A stretch of DNA of 64,000 nucleotides from Brachypterus glaber (lineage: Eukaryota > Arthropoda > Insecta > Coleoptera > Kateretidae), in the NCBI GenBank assembly GCA_958510825.1, contig OY294044.1:83250895-83314894 (forward strand). Direction: 5' to 3'. The notes beneath the pieces were generated by a model, which did not search any database, was not told the DNA's origin, and saw only the letters and a program-made list of their open reading frames with translations. This document shows positions 12,263-23,582 of this stretch, one piece after another. The position numbers and the translations under genes are program-made. Each line of letters starts with the position of its first letter. The first letter of the stretch is position 1.

Positions 12263-12296
12263 CTTTAATTTAGTATTATACTATCATACTATAATA

Positions 12297-12395
12297 GAGA
12301 GCCCCTAGCACAAGCTATCACAAGCCAGAAGCTTATTTGGGGCTCTCCATGACTCTGTATGATGCTAAAATAAACAAATAAATAAATAAATAATA
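12297..12395 (+). repeat. 3' end of a plus-strand LINE: hairpin plus (AAATA)n tail
   Basis: GAGAGCCCC (12297-12305) pairs with GGGGCTCTC (12339-12347) and is followed by a short spacer and a run of AAATA/AATA units to about 12393. A terminal stem-loop followed by a short-unit tail is the usual 3' end of CR1/L2-like LINEs. It abuts the 5' end of the minus-strand LINE. No coding sequence is attached, so this is inference. Confidence 0.45.
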
Positions 12396-12889
12396 GGTAT
12401 ATGGAAATTATATTTGCTTAACTGAGATCCTGTTTTTAATAAGAGAAAATAGAAAGCATATTATTATGGGTCCATATCTAAAAAAATAGGCACGAGTAAA
12501 AAATAGGATCAATTATAATTAATAATTATTTTCTCGGTGCAGTAGGTATTTGATTTATCTTTTTATTTTATTTAATTAAATGCGGACTGTGATTTAATAA
12601 AAAAAGTTGTTGAATAAAATAGAATATAATAGAATATGATTATTGGGGATTAGGTATGTTACGGAGTAGGGTAAAATTAAGAAGTAAAAAAATAAATAAA
12701 ATTTAACAGAAACACTACGTATTTCCTTATTTTTTAAAAAATTAAACGCAAATAAAAAATAAGGCCAAGTCTAGAAAAAGAAAACTAAATTTTAGAGTGG
12801 ATAATGTCTCAATTAAGCGTCTGGCTCATGTGCTTATGGATGCACGACAAAACAAGTCCTAAAAATAATGATTCGCATTTCATAGTATA

Positions 12890-13341
12890 CTCTTCACAGA
12901 CTCCTTAAAGCGTTTTTTTTTCGTACACTTTAACAACGAAATTTTTACAAAATAGGGTTTTTTTGAACCGCTCGAGCGGGATCTTTATTGTAATATATAC
13001 ATTTTATTTATATAAAATAACTTATTCTGAGTTTACTACTACTCTTCACAGACTCCTTAAAGCGTTTTTTTTTCGTACACTTTAACAACGAAATTTTTAC
13101 AAAATAGGGTTTTTTTGAACCGCTCGAGCGGGATCTTTATTGTAATATATACATTTTATTTATATAAAATAACTTATTCTGAGTTTACTACTACTCTTCA
13201 CAGACTCCTTAAAGCGTTTTTTTTTCGTACACTTTAACAACGAAATTTTTACAAAATAGGGTTTTTTTGAACCTCTCGAGCGGGATCTTTATTGTAATAT
13301 ATACATTTTATTTATATAAGATAACTTATTCTGAGTTTAGT
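12890..13341. repeat. 152-bp tandem repeat, 3 copies
   Basis: The sequence TCTTCACAGACTCCTTAAAG starts at 12891, 13043 and 13195, an exact 152-bp period. Each unit contains the palindrome-centred GAACCGCTCGAGCGGGATC and ends TTATTCTGAGTTTA. Copies differ by only a few bases (for example CCGCTCGAG becomes CCTCTCGAG in copy 3), so the array is recent. Confidence 0.95.
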
Positions 13342-13344
13342 ATG

Positions 13345-14015
13345 TTTTTTTCTTTTTAAACGTGGATCTCTGTAGATCTATAAAACAATTTTTAAATTAT
13401 TTTTTTCAATAACAATTTCTTCGTCTCATTAATTCATTGTTTCTGAAATTTTTATATCTATTGGAAATTCTGTTGTAGATTCAAGAATTTAAGAAACTTA
13501 AGTTAAATATTCCATTAATCTATTTTTCGTTTATCGTACACAGTAGGGTGGAACGAATCTTATAAGCGAAAATTTTTTTTCTCAAAATTTTAAATTCTAA
13601 TAGTGTAGAAAAGTTGATCTTTGGGACCAATAATAAGCCTGTAAAATTTAATTTTGATTTAACAATATATTCATCTGCCCCAAGCGTCAAATAAATTTTA
13701 TAAAAATATCGTATAAATAAATGCAACTCTTTGCTTGCTATGGATTTCTATAAAAACCGTTATTTTGTCTTTTTTAGGTTCATGCTTGTTTGCCGCAGGC
13801 ATGTGCGTGTGGAAAAAAGCTCTTTTCATCACGCATAATTATTTCATAAAAACAAGTAGCTTGATTATAAAAAAGTGTAATATTATTGGCTTGTTTCCAT
13901 GGCGACCGATCAACATGATAGCGTCCTAAGCTAGATTGTTTGTGTCAATTGTGTTATCAATTTTAATTGTAATGTTTTTATAAAAGAAAATGATGAACCT
14001 TAAAGAAATATTACC
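13345..14015. other. Gene-less A+T-rich stretch
   Basis: No gene or RNA feature recognised. Short open frames here have no family motif. Confidence 0.4.
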
Positions 14016-14021
14016 TGAAGG

Positions 14022-14702
14022 AATAATAGACCAGGCGGTATCTGTTTTAAAACACCCATGTTTCGGTAAATCGTATACGATATTACATTGTGGATTAATA
14101 GGTCCAGAATATCACTGGAAATGATAATTTCACCATATGCATAAAATCAACCCTGTGCTTAACTTTTTATATAAGAAAATGTTGCAAAATCGAGAAAAAT
14201 TTCATATTTTTTCTCCTTTTCGTGCATATATCTCTGGAACTGTTCATTTCAGACAAATATTGAGAAGGAAAAAGAGTTTTGCAATTTAATTTTATATCAT
14301 ATCATAAAATTGGTTGCAAGTCGAAAAAATAATTATTATGCAAAAATAGTAAAAATCACAAAAAAAGGGTTAGAAAAATCGAGTTTTTTTGGGATTTTTT
14401 TTCGGATACTTAAAGTATACGTAGGACCTTTAAAATTGGCACAAAAAAAACTTTATGGTGTGCTAAATCATCACACCAAATTTCATCAATATCGATCTGA
14501 TAGTTTTTGCACAATAATTTTACAATCTGGATAAAAAAATGTAAATTTTCAAAATCATACAAAATTGAACATAAAGCCCTTACTTGAAAATTTAAACACG
14601 TATAGAAGAGAGCTTAAACTTTCAAATGATGTTCGAAAAATTAAAATCCGTTGATTAGGAGAGCCGACGCAGCTGTTTAAACATTCGCCTGGTCTATAAT
14701 AG
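14022..14702. mobile_element. MITE-like element with GACCAGGCG termini
   Basis: AATAGACCAGGCGGTATCTG at the left is matched in inverted form by CGCCTGGTCTATAATAG at the right, with a further imperfect match (GTTTTAAAACA against TGTTTAAAC). The interior is A+T-rich and non-coding. The target duplication is unclear. Confidence 0.5.
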
Positions 14703-14992
14703 TAATAGCAAATGCAAATGAAAACTGCAACAAATTTACTATTAATGTTCAACCAAAATAGAATTGGTAATAACTAATGTTAGATTCTTTTCAATAATTT
14801 TTAAAACTATTATCTTAATTCTGTCGTATTATTCTTGTTATATTTATTTATAACCTAATAAAAATGTTTAAATCTGTTAATGGGTAATTGCTTTTCTATT
14901 GGAAAATTATATAAAAATAAAATTTATTCAATTAAGTATACTTATATATAAAAGAATATTTTATTTTTAACTCGCTAAAATATTGTTCCTAA

Positions 14993-15109
14993 CGCATGCG
15001 TAAAAAGGGTTTTCCGCGCTCGATTGCTTGCCTAAACTCCGCTACGCGTAATTCAGACAAATGCAATCTAGCGGAAAAGAGCCTCTTTCCACACTTAAAA
15101 TAGCTATAG
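14993..15109 (-). repeat. Dispersed repeat, copy 2 (inverted)
   Basis: This is the inverted counterpart of 2592-2717, with shared blocks CGCATGCGTAA, GGAAAAGAG and AGCTATA. Confidence 0.65.
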
Positions 15110-15119
15110 TATATTTAAT

Positions 15120-15980
15120 AATTATTATTTAAACTTTTCTAGCTAGAGTTGCAAAGCGTGTAATAATCCTGCTGTATCATGAAAAACGTGCTCCCATCGT
15201 CGACTTGAATATTACAGGACATCACGTATTACCAAACTGCAGGAAGCATGCGGGAAGTTAAGTGATGAAGGAAAGTACACTCCAAGGACATGTCGTATTA
15301 TGTAACATGAATGTATGTACTTATTATTTTATTTACTAGCAGTTCTTCGCACGGGTTCGTTTAACGAGTAATAAAATATAAATACTTAAAATATAAATTA
15401 AAATAGGGTTCTCCACTAAGTCTTGTTTTTAATATTTGAACACTGATTTACAAACTACTTTATAATAGTAAGGTAAATGTAAAGTAATTTTCCTTTTTTA
15501 TAACGCTAACTATTTTAAAAATCGATTTAAAGTTTAAATTTTTTCGTCGCGCCTTATTTGCTACGTCACAGATAGAGACTGCGCAGAAACGACATTTTAT
15601 TTCTTAGTGTGGCTAAACTGCTAGCGTAGACATAACCTCACTTTTTATCTGTCAGTGGAGAGTTCTGTGTTAAATTTCGGAATCGGTTTGTTTTTAAAGT
15701 TATTTTATTTGTTTATGCTTTAATTATGGCTTCAGTGGATTTTTTTTGTGAAAGCAAGTAGCGAAAATTTACTACAAGTTAATTACGTGATGGTTAAAAT
15801 TTTTTTCGCAAAAAACTTGGACTATTTTAGTGTGGAGTTCCGAAGGTTTAAAAATGAATGGTCAGTATACACTCTTTATTTAAATTTTAGTTTTTTCTGA
15901 GTTTTTTGTTCTATTCATGTGCATAAACTATTTTTTTGAGTAATTTGTGAAAAATGTGAAGGATATTTTAAAACATATTG
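15120..15980. other. Gene-less stretch upstream of the SWIM-like pseudogene
   Basis: I see no confident coding region. A short ATG-led reading (ATGGCTTCAGTGG at about 15726) runs into a stop within 13 codons. It could be a leftover first exon of the following pseudogene, but nothing confirms it. Confidence 0.35.
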
Positions 15981-15994
15981 TATATTTGCAGGGC

Positions 15995-16965
15995 CAGGTT
16001 AGGGAGAAAGATGTTATTGGTTATGTGCAACTCAATTAGGACAAGAGCACTAGTATTTGCACAGTAAAAGGACGTGTTGTCCTTGAGCACAAAGTTCATG
16101 ATCGCAGCAGAAATTGATGAAAATTATGAAGTCATTCTTAGTTGCAAAGTTGTACAGCTTCTGAAGGTAAATTATTTTAGTTATTTTGGTCTGTGGAATT
16201 CTGGGGTTCTATTTTAAATACCTTATAAAAAGTCAGCTGTTGTGGGGCAATCCCCTAAGCAACAGGAGCCCCAGTCGAGTATATATCTGTGGCTTGGTTC
16301 TAAAAGGGCCAATGTCAAAAATTTTAAACAGATACACTAAGTCAAACAAAATATTGGCTGTTTTAGCAGTTTAACAGACGTGTTTATTAACAACACCCTG
16401 GTCACTTAAAATCTTCATTTATCTCACAAGCACTGACGTTGGCTTTTTAGGTTATATAGATCTAAGAAAAAGTTAGTTCTGCGGTATAACTTATAATAAG
16501 GATATAGTGACATTGGTCCTTTTAGAACCAAGCCATGATATACAACCAGATTTTTTCCTGCTAACTACCCCCCCACTCAGAATAAGATTTAACACTTTCT
16601 TAATATTGAGGGCTTTATAATGTAGAGGTGTACCTTCAGTTTTTGGTTTCCATTTCATGTTATGAAGCCTTTGATATAATCGTAGCAAAAGTAAAAAGCA
16701 TTTTTAATTGTTCTAGGTGGATGTAAGCATGCAATTGCAGAGGTTGAGTGCTACTAGGAAAAACCAGCATTGGCACAAGTGGGCCACAAAATGAAATACA
16801 TCAAGGCCTCTGAATTAAAAATTGGGGGACCCTCTACGTTCTTTGAAGATATAGGAAATTACTTTAGGGACAGAAATTTAGATGAGGCCAGAACACAACA
16901 TAGTTTTCCTCAAATCCACAAAAAAAATAAGTTAGGGTGGGGTAATAAAATTCAAAAAAAGTATT
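15995..16965 (+). pseudogene. Two-exon pseudogene of a SWIM-like/YqaJ-associated protein
   Basis: Two short coding remnants read together. The first (about 15995-16167) gives DVIGYVQLN, stop, DKSTSICTVKGRVV, EHKVHD and, after a frame change, AEIDENYEVILSCK. It ends at a possible donor AAG/GTAAAT. The second begins after TTCTAG at about 16718 with GGCKHAIAEVECY, stop, EKPALAQVGHKMKYIKASEL. The Cys-rich stretch and GCKHA motif match the SWIM-type zinc-binding region found, from memory of the family, in insect proteins associated with YqaJ-like nucleases; there GYVQL, EHKVH and EVECYWKKP are conserved. Stops at 16038-16040 (LN-stop-DK) and in ECY-stop-EK (Trp expected) show that it is dead. The putative intron of about 550 bp contains repeat sequence. 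The rest of the protein is absent. Confidence 0.6.
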
Positions 16966-16969
16966 GAAA

Positions 16970-17500
16970 AACAAAAATTTATTTAAATATAAATGTATAT
17001 TATGTATATAAAAATATGTATATGTATGTATATTATATTATGTATATGAAAATTACTTATCTTGGGATTTAATGTAGACATAATTTATTATATATAACAA
17101 TGACTGTACAAATAAATAAACTTAACACAAGATAAATGGAAAAAATACAAGTGCCTTACTCATTTGTAATTACAACTTTAAATAATAGTGCTAGTACATG
17201 TTCCCTGCAGAATTGGCACTGAAATTTAAAAAATCCAAATTCGCTGACTTTTCCCTGACAAAATTTGTAAAATTTCAGAAAGTATTTCACAAAATTTCCT
17301 GACTTTTCCCTGACCTGATCATCTGCAACAAAATAAGTACTGTTAGTATTAATTTACATACAAAAATATTTATTAGTGATATATAACACCCTACAAATTT
17401 CAAGGTTTTATCTTAATGTATTCTTAAGTTGGTTATTCAGTTTATTGTATTTCTGGAATAAAGTTTGCCATACAAACAAAAAAATGTGTACACTTTTTTG
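16970..17500. other. Gene-less A+T-rich stretch with repeat traces
   Basis: Degenerate TATATGTA-type repeats lie around 16985-17050. CTGACTTTTCCCTGAC sequences around 17240-17315 are related to 4535-4650. No gene seen. Confidence 0.4.
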
Positions 17501-17524
17501 TATTTATTGGCTTTATTATAACAA

Positions 17525-17800
17525 AAAATACTGCTGCCAATAAAATAATACTTTTCCCTATAGGCCTAGTTTCATTAAAATCAAAAACGAAAAAAATTAA
17601 AAATTTAAGTAAAGTTTCTTGTTTTGTAAAACGAAAAATAAATTGAAAAAAAAATGTTTTTGAAATAATTTGTTTTTACCCCGTTTTAACCTCTTATCCC
17701 AATCCGATTTTTACCAAAAACAATCCCAGCCTAGAACTTTAGATAATCAACCTATGGTCTAAATTTGAAATCTTTAGTCCGAAGCGTTGAGTTATAATTA
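17525..17800 (-). repeat. Dispersed repeat R1, copy 2
   Basis: An inverted copy of 7905-8215. It keeps the intact sequence CCCAGCCTAGAACTTTAG at 17726-17743, which is the unoccupied equivalent of the site occupied by the transposon at 32134-35074. Confidence 0.8.
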
Positions 17801-17839
17801 AGAGGTATGTGTATTAAATATAAATTATATTCTCTCCCT

Positions 17840-18021
17840 AAATATAAATTCATGATACTAGGTTAGGTACCGGTGCTTTTTTTTCAAATTTTACTCATAT
17901 TAATCCCAATTTTTGGTAAATTCAACTTCTAAATATCAATTCGTGATACTAGGTTAAGTACCTGTGCTTTTTTTTCAAATTTTACTCATATTAATCCCAA
18001 TTTTTGGAAAATTCAACTCCT
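17840..18021. repeat. 91-bp tandem duplication
   Basis: The unit AAATATAAATTCATGATACT to TTCAACTTCT is repeated from 17931 with few changes (period 91). Confidence 0.85.
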
Positions 18022-19507
18022 GCTAAAGCAGTCGTTGCATTTTCGTCAAGGGGATTAATATTCGTAAAATTTATCTAAAAACCCCCAAGGGAACGTTCAA
18101 GCAAATTTGCGCTGGTCCCGGGACTTGCATGCTCTAGTCTCAGCCTGAGACTCTCAGATGAACAAGAGGACTTTCTTCAAAACAAACAAGTGTGTATAAC
18201 TTTCTCATTCCCTTGAACTAGTTCGTAGTATAGAAAAATAAGTTTGAACCACTGTATTTTAACTCATAAATTGGCCTACATATTTTTTATACTTTGGCAT
18301 TTCTTTTTGTAATGTTTCATCAAAGTGTAAAAATAATACATATGTACAGGAAAAAAATAAAGTATTTCGCAAAAATATCTAAAAAGGCTGATATCTCAAA
18401 AACGTTGAGACTTTGTATAAGGGTATATTGGTCTAATAGACTCAAAATGAGCTCATCTATCACCCCTTAAAATTTTTCTACCATCTCGTGTACCACACAC
18501 CTTGTATATAATTTTAAACTTACTTCAAGATGGTCCTCACAGCAGAAAGTCCAAACAGATAACTATGATTTCTGTACAGCCTCTGGTTTTGGTACAGTAA
18601 AAAAACTTCTTTGCTGTTTTTTGATGAATTTTTGCAACTTGGAAAAAAAACAGTTTTTGAAATCCATGCCTAAAAGTTAAACACGAGTATATAATTTGGT
18701 TTTGTAAATAAAAACTAAACGTTGTTCTTGAAATATATTATGTAATACTTAAAGTATGTCCGTGGATGCAGAAATTTTCTGCACATAGAGTAATTTCCAT
18801 TATAGTCTGTAAATCTGCAAGTCATTTGAAAATAAACTATATTTCAAGAATGCTTTGACACAGATATGAAATTTAAACCAAAAAATTTCTATATGGTAAA
18901 AAAATCTTAGGTCCAAATATTAAGGCCTCAAACCTTTTAGTGTTTCGCAAAAGACTTTTTGTGCTTACCTTTTTAAAATGCATTATATTATATAAAAAGT
19001 CTTGAAATATAAAAAGTCCAGTAAATACACACCAAATAAAACTTAAACTGAATAAAACCGAAAAATAGGAAAATATAACCTCACATCAACGCTTCATGAC
19101 AGTCACATCTATTTAATAACAATCAGAGTAGCCAACATTCAAAATCAAAACTGACTTGAACTGCGCAAACTCTGTCTGTGACGTTTTCAGTGGAGCGGGA
19201 AAAAATAATTCAAATTTTATAATTTTTTTTCTCCTGTTTAAGTAGACTAAAAAATAAATAAAAAACATATATATTATAATTAGAACTTCTAGTTTTAAAA
19301 AAATAATTAAAACCAAAAATCGAAGAAGACCCTATTCTAGAGTAGGTAGCGTTCTCTCTAAAAGTTTATTTTTTACCTTTTTTTTTAATATATAAGGGAG
19401 TGTCTAGGTTGGCAGTAGGTTAATTTCTATTAAATATATTAATAAAGTAATCTAAACAAATGATTATTTCAAGAAAAAAAAATATATATCTTTTGATATA
19501 TTTTTTA
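18022..19507. other. Gene-less stretch
   Basis: No coding region or RNA gene recognised. The segment around 18340-18510 ends GTACCACACACCTTGTATATA, which resembles the terminus of a small dispersed element, but no partner end was found. Confidence 0.4.
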
Positions 19508-19861
19508 ACTTTGGGGTGAATTACACCCCACCACATCCGCAATGTTTAAATTTTTCACCACACACGCGCCGGGTGAATATTAAATATTTATAAGTTTGTA
19601 TTTACCGATATATCGGTTAACGAACGGGAAATCCTTTCTATTTTTATTCGAATTTAAGGCTTTTATGAATATTTTGTATAGGCTTCATTTTATATAAATG
19701 TCGTTCAATATTTAAAATTTAAATTTCATCAATTGATACTGATATTAAAATAAAATGTTGCCCGACAGATATATAATATTTCAAGCGTTTCATGTAAAAA
19801 TGTATTTTTGATAAAATTCAAAGATATTTTATTATATAATACTACTGTACACAGCTATGCA
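19508..19861. repeat. Direct repeat, left copy
   Basis: It contains CACACGCGCCGGGTGAATAT (19561) and ACCGATATATCGGTT and continues to CAGCTATGCAA. The right copy at 21044-21349 matches with the common blocks spaced exactly 1500 bases apart, apart from a deletion of about 45 bases at its start. Confidence 0.85.
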
Positions 19862-19896
19862 AGATTATTTTAAGAAAAAAATATAATTTATTTATA

Positions 19897-21031
19897 CAGG
19901 GTGTATTTGAAATAGGGTCGGAAATTTTAACAGGTGATTCTACATGATAAAATTTGACAAAAAGTTCCTATAAACATATGTCTAAAAATGCGTCATAAGG
20001 GAGCTACGCCCCTTTGAAATTGGCTAAAAAAATCGGTTTTTATTTAATAACTCAGGAATCCTTTGAGATATATTAACGAGGTTTTGCACGTGAATTAATC
20101 CTAATAAGGCCCATCTTTGTATGTAATTTTCACGTACTTATTTAAACCAGGGGTGTGCGAAGGTCCTTATCAGTTTTTTGTCCCAAACTTTTTTCTGTGT
20201 AACTTTTTTGCAATTTTATTTTTAAAATATGATTCCTCAGGTCAAAATACATAAAAAAGGTACTCTTGTTGTAATACTGTAGGATTAACCGTTTTCGAGA
20301 AAAGTTAATTTGAAGGTGAAATTTCACTGTTCGAGAACGAAAAATTAAATAATAAACTGTCGAAAACCAAAATTTTAATGATGCAATGTTATTCTACATC
20401 AAAAGCTAAGAAAAAAAGTTTCCATACATGTAGGTCGAAAAAACGCTTTTAAAGCTACCATAGCTCCATTAGGATTCATTTTTGGAAGTACCTGTATATG
20501 AGGTTTTTTTCTTAGTTTTTAATGTACATTCGCCCTGCATCATTAAAATTTTGGTTTTCAACATGTTAGTATTTTATTTTTCGTCCTCGAACCGTGGAAT
20601 TTTACCTTCAAATGAATTTTTCTCGAAAACGATTAATCCTACAGTATTACAACAAGAGTACCTTTTTTATGTATTTTGATCTGGGGAATCATATTTCAAA
20701 AATAAAATTGTAAAAAAGTTACACAGAAAAAAGTTTGGGACAAAAAACTGATAAGCCCCCCCCCGTTTCGCACACCCCTGGTTTAAATAAGTACGTGAAA
20801 ATTACATACAAAGATGGGCCTTATTAGGATTAATTCACGTGTAAAACCTCATTAATATATCTAAAAGGGTTTCTGAGTTATTAAATAAAAACCGATTTTT
20901 TTAGCCACTTTCAAAGGGGCGTAGCTCCCTTATGACGCATTTTTAGACATATGTTTATAGGAACTTTTTGTCATTTTTTATGATGTAAAACCATATGTTA
21001 AAATTTCCGACCCTATTTCAAATACACCGTG
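19897..21031. mobile_element. 1.1-kb foldback element with TA target duplication
   Basis: It begins CAGGGTGTATTTGAAATAGG and ends with the inverted CAAATACACCGTG, flanked by TA at 19895-19896 and 21032-21033. The arms are complementary over about 500 bases each (for example GCGTCATAAGGGAGCTACGC against GCGTAGCTCCCTTATGACGC). It has no coding capacity. A single-arm relative lies at 37723-38126. Confidence 0.85.
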
Positions 21032-21043
21032 TATACATATTTT

Positions 21044-21349
21044 AAGTTTGGGGTAAATTACACACGCGCCGGGTGAATATCAAATATTTATAAGTTTGTA
21101 TCTACCGATATATCGGTTGACGAAGGGAAAATCCTTTTTATTTTTATTCGAATTTAACGCTTTTATGAATATTTTGTATAGGCTTCATTTTATATAAATG
21201 TCGTTCAATATTTAAAATTTAAATTTCATCACTTGATACTGATATTAAAATAAAATGATGCCCGGCAGATATATAATATTTCAAGCGTTTCATGTTAAAA
21301 TGTATGTTTGATAAAATTCAATGATATTTTATTCTATAATACCACTATG
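21044..21349. repeat. Direct repeat, right copy
   Basis: Matches 19508-19861. Together the copies flank the foldback element. Confidence 0.85.
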
Positions 21350-21673
21350 CAACAAAAAATTAAGGAATGAGATCTGTCAATGTTATTCGTTAATTCAGGG
21401 CCACTGTAGACGATTCCCCAAGGGGTTTCGCTACTTTAGACCATTTAAGATTTTTTTTAATTTAAAGTTTCCAATGCAGGCTAATATGCAAGACCCGAGG
21501 GAAGACCCATTTTTCAACTTAGCGTTCCAACAGACATTATTAAGAAATGTTATGTCTTTGCAATTCCAGAAAAATCAAGTGGCAGTTATTAGCTGTTTAT
21601 AAAATAATCTCCTACTAGGAGAGAAAAAAACGATTATTGCTCTAAGTGGAGAGACTTTATTTCTCGGACTAAA

Positions 21674-21814
21674 GGGAACGTTCAAGTATTACGTAACGCT
21701 CCTAGGGGGGGCTCATTTTGGAGTGTTACGCCCATGCAATTGCATAAGAAAATAGCGTTACAGGGGGGGTCCAAAATGATCAAAATTTGCGTTACGTAAT
21801 ACTTGAAATTTCCC
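21674..21814. repeat. 141-bp hairpin element (GGGAACGTTCAAGTATTACG)
   Basis: GGGAACGTTCAAGTATTACG with TAACGC at its inner side pairs with GCGTTACGTAATACTTGAAA and TTTCCC at the other end. The loop carries two G runs. It has the form of a short foldback MITE. Confidence 0.8.
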
Positions 21815-21819
21815 AAAGC

Positions 21820-23582
21820 TAGTAGTGAACATTTTTTTTTCTCAGTTGACTTGGTACTAACTAGGACTAGCAGCCCAAAACTGTGTTGTCTGCAAATATC
21901 ATTCTAAAATATTATAGATTAATTCAATATTTAATTTTGTAATGAACATTTTATATTATTGGTGCTCCATTTTATAAAATATTATCAGAAGGAACTGAAA
22001 TAAAATTTATTTAATATAAAAAGGAAATGACTGCAAAAAATTAAGCTCTCTCTATATAGAATTTATTTCATTTAAAAGTTCCTCTTAATAATACTGGAAG
22101 AAATAATGTTGCAAATAATTTAATATTTATTCTACCTGCGCTACTACTTATACTACTCTATATTTTATTTACAAAATAAAATAAATATTACACAAATTAA
22201 TTCCATTTCGATGCGTTATATTAAAATGAGTAAAATTATTTAAAAACACCCACACTTGACATCGACCCCTCCAATTTGGCTGAAACTCTAATAAAAAACC
22301 TCTGCGTAATCGAAAATACCCAATTTTTTACTTTTTTCTGGGTTTAAAGTAAACGTATTATACTTTTATTATAATAATACTCCCCTGCTGTAACGCTGCG
22401 AGAGGTATAATTATGCCTCTCGCAGCGTTATTATAATTAAAAGTATTTGCATTGCTCATCATGAGGTTATCTGTGTCCAACTATGCTCGTATAATCGTTC
22501 GGTACTCTTTTTTTGTAGGAACGAATCAATTTTTGGCGAGTCTCGCACCTCGTCTCGTTAATCAGGCTTTGTCACAAAAATATTTTTTTTTGCTGGCAGT
22601 GGGAGTTTTTAATATCAACGCCCTTTTAACGCTGAATAACTCATTTTTTATGAAATGGATTTGTGTTGACTATCACATGTGCACAATGAGGGTAGATGAC
22701 AGGTATTGAGTTAGTGGCACTTCCTGAAAATTCATGGAATTACAAATCGATTGATATATTTTGTTTCTATGTCCGAGAGGAAACTATGATTGATTTACAG
22801 TATATATTTTAAAAAGTTGTCTGTATATTTGTTAATACAGGGTATATAAGTATGTTTAAATAAAAGCTTTGTTAAAGTTACTATGCCGCTGTTCGGAAAC
22901 GTGGGTCATTAACGACCCTTTGGGCAATAATTGGTTAAAGATATTTTTGAGAGCGTCCTAGTATGCTGTGAGTAAAGTAAGAAGGCCTAGGATGGAATAC
23001 TTACCCATAGGATGAAATGAAGGGTCTTACGAATAATATAGAACACGCTATTTATATGTCCGACGTATATGAAGCTAAGTATACGTCCTGCATTCTTATT
23101 GGCTGCTTTTTAGGGGTTTTAAAGCTTAAAAGGTATATTTTTCGTCAGAATTGTATTCTTCCCGTTTAGCAAACAGGCGAAAAAACGACCTTAACCAAAT
23201 AGTTATGTTATGTTTTATATAACTGCAAAAAAGTCTTAATGCTTTCTTTAAATCAACGAGCGATTCAAATTTTTGACATAATTTTTTTGTAAGTCGTCCT
23301 ATAAACATTGTCCAAACCTTTTGAGGACATTTTTTGAAAATTGAAATACTACCCGAAGAAATAATGAAATTTTCCTCCAAGGTTTGTATACTATTTTACT
23401 CATAACCATACCTGTTTTATTTACAATTATTTGCCTTCTTACCCATTACAAAAACTTTTTGACGCCATATTGAAAAGTTTAGTTGCAGTGAAGTTTGTTA
23501 CAAATATTGCCTTTTGAATATAGAATAATAAATAGAAATCAATAAAATAACCTTATTTTGTGTTAATTAACAATCCTAAAAC
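21820..23582. other. Gene-less stretch
   Basis: I recognise no gene. It holds the hairpin at 22391-22430. The open frames at 22452-22709 and 23126-23380 carry no family motif that I can identify. Confidence 0.35.
22391..22430. repeat. 40-bp hairpin
   Basis: TAACGCTGCGAGAGG pairs perfectly with CCTCTCGCAGCGTTA around a 10-base A+T centre, giving a 15-bp stem. Confidence 0.85.

Larger units (their letters stand above)
8275..12290 (-). mobile_element. Near full-length decayed LINE (CR1/jockey superfamily)
   Basis: A 4-kb minus-strand element with a short 5' leader, ORF1 (zinc finger and coiled coil), ORF2 (endonuclease plus reverse transcriptase), a 230-base 3' UTR and a (TAT)n tail. Gene order and domain content match the CR1/L2/jockey group of non-LTR retrotransposons. 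Several frameshifts and stops show that this copy is inactive. The 5' boundary is approximate, and I did not find a target-site duplication. Confidence 0.85.
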
